NCBI GenBank assembly: GCA_037954325.1
Contig: JBBMNZ010000046.1
Location: 821,001-885,000 of the forward strand
Direction of reading: 5' to 3'
Length of the DNA: 64,000 nucleotides
Source of the DNA: Fistularia commersonii
Lineage: Eukaryota; Chordata; Actinopteri; Syngnathiformes; Fistulariidae
The notes under the pieces are model-generated. The model did no database searches, was not told the origin of the DNA, and saw only the letters and a list, made by a program, of their open reading frames with translations. The position numbers were made by a program, and so were the translations under genes. Shown piece after piece: positions 1 to 8,210 of the stretch. How positions within the stretch are numbered: position 1 is the first letter of the stretch; every line of letters begins with the position of its first letter.

Positions 1-1473
1 ATGAATGTGGAAAATGAAAGAGAGGCATGGGTAGAAGAGGTGATTATTGTAGACCACAAAGTAGCAAAAATGAGTAAAAGTGAAGTGAGGAAGGCATTGA
101 AGAGGATGAAGAGTGGAAAAGCAGTTGGTCCTGATGATATACCTGTGGAGGTGTGGAAGTGTCTAGGAGAGGCAGCGGTAGATTTTCTGACTAGATTATT
201 CAACAGGATCTTAGAGAGTGAGAAGATGCCTGAAGAATGGAGACAAAGTGTGATGGTGCCTATTTTTAAGAATAAAGGGGATGTGCAGAATTGTGGCAAC
301 TACAGAGGGATAAAGTTGATGAGCCATACAATGAAGTTATGGGAAAGAGTAGTGAAAACTAGACTGAGAGCAGAAGTCAGCATTTGTGAACAGCAGTATG
401 GCTTCATGCCTAGGAAGAGTACTACAGATGCAGTATTTGCGTTGAGAATGCTAATAGAAAAGTACAGAGAAGGCCAGAGGGAGCTGCATTGCGTTTTCGT
501 CGACCTAGAAAAAGCATATGACAGGGTGCCAAGAGAGGAGCTCTGGTATTGTATGAGGAAGTCTGGAGTGGCAGAGAAGTATGTTAGACTGGTGCAGGAG
601 AAGTTCAAGGTGGAGGTGGGACTCCATCAGGGATCAGCTCTGAGCCCCTTCTTGTTCGCAATGGTGATGGGTAGGCTGACAGATGAGGTTAGACAGGAAT
701 CCCCATGGACCATGATGTTTGCGGATGACATTGTGATCTGTAGTGAGAGCAGACAACAGGTAGAGGAAAATCTAGAGAGGTGGAGGTATGCTCTGGAAAG
801 GAGAGGAATGAAAGTTAGTCGCAGCAAGACAGAATATATGTGTGTGAACGAGAGATACTCGGGTGGAGCGGTGAGGCTACAGGGAGTGGAGATCAAGAAG
901 CTGGAGGATTTCAGGTACTTAGGGTCAACAGTCCAGAGCAACGGAGAGTGCGTAAAAGAGGGGAAGAGACGGGTCCAAGCAGGTTGGAATGGCTGGAGAA
1001 AAGTGTCAGGGGTACTATGTGATAGAAGACTATCGGCCAGAATAAAAGGAAAGGTGTACAAGACAGTGATGAGACCAGCGATGATGTATGGACTAGAAAG
1101 TGTTCCAATGACCAAAAGACAGCAGACAGAACTAGAGGTTGCAGAGATGAAGATGTTGAGGTTCTCTTTGGGAGTGACCAGGATGGATAGGATCAGGAAT
1201 GAGTCTATCAGAGGGACGGCACATGTTTGATGTTTTGGAGAGAAGGTCAGAGAAGCCAGACTGAGATGGTTCGGTCATGTACAGAGAAGAGATAGTGAAT
1301 ATATTGGTAGACGGATGCTGGAAATGGAGCTGCCAGGCAATAGGTCTCGAGGAAGACCAAAGAGAAGATTTATGGACGTAGTGAGAGAGGATATGAAGGT
1401 AGCTGGTGTGAGAGAGGAAGATACAGAGAATAGGGTTAGATGGAGAAGGTTGACTCGCTGTGGCGACCCCTGA
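1..1473 (+). pseudogene. RTE-type reverse transcriptase, C-terminal part, with premature stop
   Basis: The frame encodes the reverse transcriptase that would copy element RNA at a nicked chromosomal target. Visible motifs are GPDDIP near residue 43, the NYRGIKLMSHTMKLWERV block near residue 100, VFVDLEKAYDRVPRE near residue 165, LHQGSALSPFLFA near residue 208, and the catalytic FADD at residues 240-243 (718-729). An in-frame TGA at 1228-1230 interrupts the frame where the copy at 51744-52451 has CGA (Arg), a CpG-type transition. Beyond it the frame continues for 81 more codons (FGEKVREARLRWFGHVQRRD, then RSRGRPKRRFMD) to a natural stop at 1471-1473. The apurinic endonuclease domain expected upstream is outside the window. 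The family assignment to RTE comes from motif recognition; the copy is dead. Confidence 0.88.
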
Positions 1474-1500
1474 TGGGAAAAGCCGAAAGAAGAAGAAGAA
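1..1500 (+). mobile_element. RTE-clade LINE, 3' part, inserted in copia-1
   Basis: This is the 3' portion of a non-LTR retrotransposon; its 5' part lies outside the window. It ends with a short untranslated stretch and a (GAA)n tail at about 1486-1500, typical of RTE elements, which lack poly(A). Directly after the tail the copia-1 pol frame resumes with GATTTAATTATTGCAGCA. In the inverted sister copy at 32193-34184 the same 18 bases flank both ends, so this is a target-primed insertion into copia-1. Confidence 0.9.
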
Positions 1501-1518
1501 GATTTAATTATTGCAGCA
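1501..1518 (+). repeat. RTE target-site duplication (3' copy)
   Basis: The 18 bases GATTTAATTATTGCAGCA follow the RTE tail. They are copia-1 pol sequence encoding DLIIAA of the WVDDLIIAA catalytic block. The matching 5' copy is off the window here but is seen in the inverted sister at 34185-34202. Confidence 0.85.
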
Positions 1519-2454
1519 AGCAGCAATGATGCACTCAGCACATTTAAACAGAACATGAAATTCAAGTTCAACATGAAAGACCTGGGGAAACTATCATATT
1601 TTTTGGGCATACAATTTGAACAAAAGGGGGATGAAATCAAAATGAACCAGACAAAGTACATCCTAAAAATGCTAGAGAGATTTGGAATGTCAGAATGTAA
1701 AGCAAGATCTACTCCAAGTGAGCAAAAATTAGAGGGCATCCCTGTAGCTGATGAAAATGAGCAAAGTGAACCTGTCGACTCCAAAGAATATCGTGAGATT
1801 GTAGGCAGTCTTATTTATGCCATGACTTGCACCAGACCTGATATCAGCTGGATAGTGAGCAAACTATCACAGAATCTGGCAATGGCAAAAGTAAAAAATG
1901 TAGTAGCTCCAAAACATGTTCTGAGGTATTTGAAGGGGACAGCTGATTATGAACTAAGTTTCAAGACAAATAAGGAGGATTTGAACCTGATAGCTTACAG
2001 TGATTCAGACTGGGCATCATCTGTAGAGGACAGACGTAGCACTACAGGCTACTGTTTCAGTTTAACAAAACAAGGCCCAGCCATTGCATGGAAGTCAAGG
2101 AAACAGCCCACAGTGGCCCTGTCAACATGTGAGGCTGAATACATCGGCCGAGCCACCACCGCACAAGAAAACATGTACCTGTCTCAACTGTTAAACGGTA
2201 TGGACAACAAAATGTACAGTTGCACAACAATCTACGGAGACAATCAGGGGGCCATCGCACTGAGTAAGAATCCTGTAAACAGACAAAGGTCAAAACACAT
2301 TGATGTAAAATATCATTTCATTCGTGAAGCACTCAGTGAGGGTTAAATAAATCTTATCTATTGTCCATCAGAGGACATGTTGGCAGACATCTCGACAAAA
2401 CTCATGACAAAGGTAAAAATAGAAAAATTCAAAAAGTGGTTCTTTGGAAATTAA
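1501..2454 (+). pseudogene. copia-1 pol, RT end and RNase H (fragment)
   Basis: This is the 3' third of a Ty1/copia polyprotein, resuming after the RTE insertion at the Asp-Asp box of the reverse transcriptase. Visible are the RT thumb region (MKDLGKLSYFLGIQFEQ), the SLIYAMTCTRPDI block, and an RNase H domain with AYSDSDWASS, STTGYCFSL, WKSRKQPTVALSTCEAEY and YGDNQGAIALS. A TAA at 2344-2346 stands where copia proteins usually have Glu; the frame then continues with INLIYCPSEDMLADISTK to TAA at 2452-2454. The same TAA is present in the other two copies (46949-46951 and minus strand 31361-31363). Compared with those copies, this one differs at several residues (for example MAKVKNVVAPKH against MPKVENLVAAKH). 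It cannot work alone. Confidence 0.9.
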
Positions 2455-2485
2455 AATGTCCAAAGTTTTTTTTTGGATGTTGAGA

Positions 2486-2496
2486 TCAAGAGGGGG
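2486..2496 (+). promoter_or_regulatory. copia-1 polypurine tract
   Basis: The purine run AAGAGGGGG directly abuts the LTR start TGTTGAGATAGG, the expected place for plus-strand priming in an LTR retrotransposon. Confidence 0.75.
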
Positions 2497-2852
2497 TGTT
2501 GAGATAGGTGATCTCATTAGTTTTATTTGAGTTTACATTCTAGTATACATATGTTGTATTTGTATCTACTCTCAGGAAATGCATGGCACTTTATGACAAG
2601 GTTTGGGACTTGTTTTAGTTTTTCGCGACTGTTCAGCTAACTTGACGTTAACTTCTACGTCAGTGTTTTTTTTTTGGTATAGCGGTGCTGGCGGGAATTT
2701 TTCCCTCACTCTGTACTGTACATGTCCCATGGCTAACCGATGTTGATTCCCGGAGCTGTGAAGAAGAAAATAAAAGACGATTCAAACAAGGCAAACTTGT
2801 GAATTCCTTCCGAAACATGGAAAACGAAGAAGCTGCGAACTTAAACGCAACA
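2497..2852 (+). repeat. copia-1 3' LTR
   Basis: This LTR of 356 bp begins TGTTGAGATAGG and ends CTTAAACGCAACA. It has the same length and nearly the same sequence as the LTRs at 30855-31210, 42618-42973 and 47102-47457. An AATAAA lies about 80 bp before its end. The 3' flank GTTTGGTTGTGGATGCG matches the flank of the full-length element at 47458, so the two share a duplication history. Confidence 0.93.
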
Positions 2853-2936
2853 GTTTGGTTGTGGATGCGTTTCGGCTAATGCTATTAGCACAGCTATGAT
2901 GAGTTAAGGTGTGTTTGTGTGTGTGTGTCTCTGTGT

Positions 2937-2974
<38 letters not shown>

Positions 2975-3766
2975 GTGTGAGTGTGAATTTGTTTAGGTGG
3001 GGGGGGGTCGCGGACAGGGAGTACCGGGGCCTCGAGCGGATGAGCTGAGGAGCGGAGGAGGGCAGAAGCCTGGCCCGTGATTCGCTTATGTCCAGCGGTT
3101 CGGGAATTCCAGGGCCCAAAGCGGAGGAGCGATGGAGCTGAGAAGCGGAGGAGCGGAGGTAATGTTTCTCCTCTCAGAGGCGGGGAAGTTTGGGGGCAGA
3201 AGAACCCCTTAGACTGGCTAATGTGAGCATACTCCGGACATAGATCCCCCGGACGTATGATTGGAGCTCTCGGACCATTGGGCACACACATGTGAATGAG
3301 TGGATGAGCTAATGTTTGTTTGGTTGTGGATGCGTTTCGGCTAATGCTATTAGCACAGCTATGATGAGTTAAGGTGTGTGTGTATGTGTGTGTGTGTGTG
3401 TGTGTGTGTTTGTGTGTTTTTGTGTGTGTGTGAGTGTGTTTGTGTGTGTATGTGTGAGAGTTTGTTTAGGTGGGGGGGGGGGAGTACCAGAGCCCATACA
3501 GGAGGAGCAGTGGAGCTGAGAAGCGGAGGTAATTTTTCTCCTCTCAGAGGCGGGGAAGCTTGGGGGCAGAAGAACCCCTTAGACCGGCCAATGTGAGCCT
3601 TCTTCGGACATAGATCACCCGGACGTATGACTGGAGCTCCCGTACCTCTGGGCACACACATATGTGAATGAGTGGATGAGCTAATGTTTGTTTTGTTGTG
3701 GATACGTTTTGGCCAATGCTATTAGCACAGCTATGATGAGTTCAGGTGTGTGTGTGTGTGTGTGTG

Positions 3767-3843
<77 letters not shown>

Positions 3844-4134
3844 GTTTATCTGTGTGTGAGAGTTTGTTTTGGTGGGGGGGTGGGGGGGGTGTTCCCGCGG
3901 ACAGGGAGTACCAGGGCCTGGAGCGGATGAGGTGAGGAGCGGAGGAGGGCAGAAGCCCGGACCGTGATTCGCTTATGTCCAGCGGTTCGGGAGTTCCAGG
4001 GCCCAAAGCGGAGAAGCGGAGGACAGCAAAAGCCCTGTCCGCAATTCACCTGAGTCTGGCGGATCGGTAGTACCTGGTTCCGCAGCGGAGGAGCGGAGGA
4101 GCGGAGGAGCGGAGGAGCGGACCAAAGCGGAAGA
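2853..4134 (+). repeat. Compound (GT)n / LTR-like repeat units, three copies
   Basis: Three head-to-tail units of about 370-460 bp. Each holds, in order: a module with the imperfect hairpin GCTAATGCTATTAGC, a (GT)n tract, a run of 7 or more G, the box GGAGTACCAGGGCC, GGAGCGGAG repeats, a CAGAGGCGGGGAAG box, and a segment around GACCGGCCAATGTGAGCC ending in GTGAATGAGTGGATGAG. No gene is seen. Open frames here are only readings through (GT)n and GGAGCGGAG. Confidence 0.85.
3746..3842 (+). repeat. (GT)n microsatellite
   Basis: A nearly pure GT dinucleotide run of about 97 bp with one TTTGTC interruption near 3769, then TTTATC and a poly-G run from about 3872. The paralogous tract is at about 48350-48440 and has different interruptions. 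Confidence 0.95.
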
Positions 4135-4670
4135 CCGTCTTAATAACAAGGAAATTACAGATGAGGCTATAATTTCCACAGAAATCTTTAAATTCTATCG
4201 CCACCTATACACTTCGACATTGTCAAAAAGCGATTGTGACTCCTTTCCAACAAATATTCCTCAACATATCCCAAAAATAAACAACAACAAACAATATATG
4301 TTTGTTTTGTATATGTTTATATATAATCAACAAAAAATATACAGTTTGATATCTGAGATTCCTTGTGAGTCGCCAACTTAATTACATGTTGTACTCCCCT
4401 TGCAATCTTTTTTTCGTTTTAATTTTTTATTAGTCTATCTATTGATTTAATTATTTCATTTTAATTTCTTTTTTTGTCTAGCATTGTAAATTTCTCACAA
4501 ACCGTTAACACTATTAACTTCTGATTCCATACAGAACGAATGTCCTTATGTCCTTTGCTTCCTCATGCCTGGTTGTTTCATTCACATTCAGTTCTACCTT
4601 GCCATGTTTATTTGTACATTTGTATAGTTGTGTGTACTATTTATGTTCAATTCAAAAAAAAAAAAAAAAA
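4135..4670 (+). mobile_element. L1 fragment: ORF2 linker piece joined to 3' UTR and poly(A)
   Basis: About 150 bp read as an L1 ORF2 linker between endonuclease and RT (NNKEITDEAIISTEIFKF, then YRHLYTSTLS). This is followed directly by A/T-rich 3'-UTR-like sequence (CCAACTTAATTACATGTTG, CGTTAACACTATTAACTTC) and a poly(A) of about 17 at 4654-4670. The RT domain is missing, so this is an internally deleted L1. The left edge sits inside GGAGCGGAG repeats. Sister copies are at 30444-30854 (cut by a copia) and 48740-49275. Confidence 0.7.
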
Positions 4671-5117
4671 GAATGAGAGGCTGAGAAAATCTCCATGTCT
4701 CTCTCCCCCCCCCCCCTTAATGCCGCCCCCCCCCCCTTCCTCACGGCGGCCGACGCAACGCGATTCTCGCCGTTGTTGTGGAAGTAGGGAAAAGGATTCC
4801 CCGCGTCGGTGCGAGCGATGCGTTTCAAGGCGTATTGCATGTGTGTATGGGGGGGGGGGTCTACAGGACACCGCAGACCGGCAATGGTGCACCTTCTCCG
4901 GACATCGATCACCGAAACGTCGGCGTGGAGCTCCCGGAGCAGCCGGCGTGTACATGTGAATGAATGGAGGAGCTAATGTGTGTGGGGTGGTGGTGGTGGT
5001 GGTGTGGGGGGGGGGGGGCGTTTCGGCTAATGCTATCAGCACAGCTATGATTATCCCCAGAACGTTGAGAACGAGCTCCCGGAACTCCAGACATGCGTAT
5101 ATAAAAGAGTGGAATTA
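4671..5117 (+). repeat. LTR-like unit D with TATA motif
   Basis: Starts after the L1 poly(A), with C- and G-runs. It contains GCAGACCGGCAATGGTGCAC, CTTCTCCGGACATCGATC and GGAGCTCCCGGAGCAGCC, which align in order with the copia-2 LTR (CGCAGACCGGCCAAGGTGCA, then GCTCCGGGAGCACCAGACAT). A second partial copy of the last module ends with GCGTATATAAAAGAGTGG at about 5095, a good TATA-box match. Other copies are at 26691-27023, 49276-49734 and, inverted, 42131-42500. No coding sequence is seen. Confidence 0.7.
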
Positions 5118-5123
5118 AGGTGT

Positions 5124-5203
<80 letters not shown>
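5118..5203 (+). repeat. (GT)n microsatellite upstream of L1 piece 1
   Basis: About 85 bp of GT dinucleotides lying between the TATA-like motif and the L1 ORF2 remnant. Confidence 0.95.
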
Positions 5204-5208
<5 letters not shown>

Positions 5209-5225
5209 GGACAGAAATAATGTCG

Positions 5226-6489
5226 GGGACAGAAATTGTTATTAGCCTGCTGGCAGATGACACAACCTTAGTTTTGAAAAATGAACATCAAGTCCCAATA
5301 AGCGTTGAAAAAATTAAAACATTCTCCAAGGCTTCAGGATTGTCATTAAACTTAAAGAAATGCAAACTTCTTGAGCTGCATGACTCACCACTAAAGGAAA
5401 TCAGTAATGTTCCTATCAAATCAGAAATAAAATACTTGAGCATTTTCCTATCTAAGGACCAAAAGTTAAATCAGTCCAGGAACATTGAATCTAAACTGAA
5501 TCAAAGTAAAGCTAAATTGAATATATTGCTCCAAAGAGATTTATCAATATTAGGCCCGATATATTTGACTAAAATGGAATGTTTATCCAGATGTATATAC
5601 CCAGTGTATTCCAATGCTGCTCCAAATCAACTCATAAAATCTATTAACCAAATAAATTTCAACTTTATCTGGAGGAACAAACCACACCATCTAAAAAAAT
5701 CACATATGGGGAAAGAAACAAGTGACGGAGGGCTGAAAGTGATAGAGTTGGACTGCCTGAATGGGACATTGAAGGTGAACTGGTTGAAATCCTGGATCAA
5801 ACATCATCATTCTTTCTGGTATTGTACTCCAAACTACTTATTCAACATAGTCGGCAGCCTAAGTCTTCTACTTGTCTCTGACTTGGATTTCGTAAAGTTA
5901 CGAAACGCACTGCCTCGACAATTTGTATTCCTGACCAAAAATATAATGACGCACCAAACCGTACAACCACAGTTACCCCGACTATCACTCCAGGGAATCT
6001 CAATTCCGGACAGAAAGTGCACCAACTCCTTTATTAGGACATGTTTCACAGGAAACTTATTCCCTGGACGTCAAAACAAAAATAATATTTGAAATGAATT
6101 TGATAAGGAATCGATTGCCACGCTGCGAACTATGTATCTGACTCTACCCATACCCCCCAAGGCACAAAGAAACCCACTTCTAAATTATGAATGACATCTA
6201 CCCATCTAAGGAATTATTGAGGGTACGCTTTACTTTTGAAGATAATATTTGTACATTTTGTGAAGACAACATTGAAACCACTGACCATATATTTTTTCTC
6301 ATTCTCATTCCATCATCACCAGTTTCCCTCTCAAAAGATGATATCACATTTGGTTTACTTATAAGCAACATAACAGATGAACTCCGTGTCAATGTTCTTT
6401 TAGGCCTGGCCAAGTTCTTCATTCACAAAAACAGAATGCAAAAATGCTCCCCAAATTTGAATTTCTTCATAAACGATTTTGAATTATAA
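5226..6489 (+). pseudogene. L1 ORF2 C-terminal part, copy 1 (deleted)
   Basis: This is the C-terminal half of an L1-type ORF2, starting in the RT palm at SLLADDTTLVLKN, followed by FSKASGLSLNLKKCKLLELH and the region CLSRCIYPVYSNAAPNQLIK. Relative to the copies at 27125 and 49867 it lacks 300 bp after ISDLD/VSDLD (junction near 5888), a multiple of three, so the frame is kept. The frame stops at 6090-6092. A further piece at 6187-6489 has the cysteine motif CTFCEDNIETTDHIFF of L1 C-termini in a shifted frame and ends with TAA. The 5' end is fused to (GT)n, so all upstream domains are missing. It is not functional. Confidence 0.85.
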
Positions 6490-7090
6490 AAAAAAATCCT
6501 TAAAACTTATGGAAAAATCCAAAAACTAAAAAATATACAGTTACCCATGTCTGAGATTCCTTTTTTTTGAAAAAAAAAAAACAAAAAACAAAAAAAAAAC
6601 TTAATTACATGTTATATTCCCCTTGCAATTTTTTTTTCGTTTTAATTTTTTATTTGTCTATCTATTGATTTAATTATTTCCTTTTAATTTCTTTTTTTGT
6701 CTAGCACTGTAAATTTCTCACAAACCGTTAACACTATTAACTTCTGATTACAGACAGAACAAATGTCCTTATGTCCGTTGCTTCCTCATCCCTGGTTGTT
6801 TCATTGACATTCAGTTTTACCTTGCCATGTTTATTTGTACATTTGTATATTTGTGTGTACTATTTATGTTCAATTAAAAACAGTTTGATGTCTGAGATTC
6901 CTTGTGAACGGCCAACTTAATTACATGTTATATTCCCCTTACAATTTTTTTTTTTAGTTTTTAATTTTATTTTTCTGTCTATTTATTTAATTATTTCCTT
7001 TTAATTTTCTTTTTTGTCTAGCGTTAAAAAATTCTCGCGAACCGTTAACACTATTAACTTCTGATTACATACAGAACGAATGCCCTTATG
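6490..7090 (+). other. L1 3' UTR, internally duplicated
   Basis: A/T-rich non-coding sequence with poly-A and poly-T runs. The block from TCTGAGATTCCTTGTGAAC-like sequence to CAGAACGAATG occurs twice (about 6548-6890 and 6891-7090) and again in the L1 fragment at 4355-4540. No poly(A) end is present after the second block. Confidence 0.7.
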
Positions 7091-7527
7091 TCTCCCGTCC
7101 CACCCGCTTTTTCCGTACGGTGGCAGACACTGAGATCAAAAGCAAATGGGTGTCATTGTAATGCAGTAACAGGGTGATAACAGCCGTGTTTGAAGTGTGT
7201 AGGGGCTTATAGGAGAGCAGAAGCACGTCACGCTATTCGCCTGAGTTCGGAGGATCGGGGGCACCAGGGCCCATAGCGGAGGAGCAGAGGAGTTGAGAAG
7301 CGGAGGATCGGAGTTATGTTTCTCTTCTCAAAGGCGGGGAAGCTTGGGGGCAGCAGGACCCCTTAGACCGGCCAATGTGAGCCTTCTCCGGACATAGATC
7401 ACCCGGACGTATGACTGGAGCTCCCGTACCTCTGGGCACACACATATGTGAATGAGTGGATGAGCTAATGTTTGTTTTGTTGTGGATACGTTTCGGCCAA
7501 TGCTATTAGCACAGCTATGATGAGTTC

Positions 7528-7529
<2 letters not shown>
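7091..7529 (+). repeat. LTR-like and compound repeat unit
   Basis: Contains TGCAGTAACAGGGTGATAAC near 7160, which aligns with TACAGTAACAGGGTGATAAC in the copia-2 LTR (minus strand, about 36110). Then come a satellite half-unit, the CAGAGG/AAGGCGGGGAAG box, GACCGGCCAATGTGAGCC and the hairpin module. No gene is seen. Confidence 0.7.
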
Positions 7530-7572
<43 letters not shown>

Positions 7573-7577
7573 GGTGT

Positions 7578-7644
<67 letters not shown>
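7530..7644 (+). repeat. (GT)n microsatellite
   Basis: About 115 bp of GT with a TATGGG/TC interruption, followed by GAGAGTTTGTTTTGGTGGG and a G run. The paralog is at 53159-53277, where the interruption sits later. Confidence 0.95.
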
Positions 7645-7646
<2 letters not shown>

Positions 7647-8210
7647 AGTTTGTTTTGGTGGGTGGGGGGGGGTTCCCGCGTACTGGGAGTACCAGGGCCT
7701 GGAGCGGATGAGGTGAGGAGCGGAGGAGGGCAGAAGCCCGGACCGTGATTCGCTTATGTCCAGCGGTTCGGGAGTTCCAGGGCCCAAAGCGGAGGAGCGG
7801 AGGACAGCAAAAGCCCTGTCCGCAATTCACCTGAGTCTGGCGGATCGGTAGTACCTGGTTCCGCAGCGGAGGAGCGGAGGACTTGAGAAGCGGAGGAGCG
7901 GAGGAGCGGAGATGTTTCTCTTCTCAGAGGCGGCAAGGGGGGGGGAGCAGGACCCCTTACCCGTATCCCCCGGACGGTTGAGTGGAGCTCCCGGACTTCC
8001 GGGCACGCACATGCGAATGACTGGATGACAGGGAGTGCCAGGGCCTGGAGCGGATGAGCAGAGGAGAGGCGGAGAGCAGAAGCCCGGCCCGGTTCGGGAT
8101 TTCCAGGGTCCAAAGCGGGGGAGCAAAGAAGCGGAGGGGGGGAGGAGAGCAGAAGAGCAGAAGACTGGCCCGGAATTCACCGAAGTCCCGCATATCGGGA
8201 GTTCAAGGGC
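7645..8210 (+). repeat. Transition from (GT)n units to minisatellite
   Basis: Irregular satellite half-units and GGAGCGGAG runs with one LTR-like block (CAGAGGCGGCAAGGGG at about 7925, then CGGACGGTTGAGTGGAGC). The paralog at 53278-53843 is close to identical. No gene is seen. Confidence 0.75.

Noticed and set aside
300..1115. Antisense open frames over RTE and copia coding regions (also 2057-2293, 31414-31650, 46662-46898)
   Set aside because: They recur in every copy as shadows of the pol frame and have no motif.
1..1473. Possible host gene related to craniofacial development protein 2-like annotations
   Set aside because: Such annotations usually derive from RTE-type LINE proteins; here the RT motifs, (GAA)n tail and target-site duplication show a retrotransposon.
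3378..3935. Cys-Val and His-Thr repeat proteins around (GT)n tracts
   Set aside because: They are direct translations of (GT)n/(AC)n and occur at every such tract in several frames.
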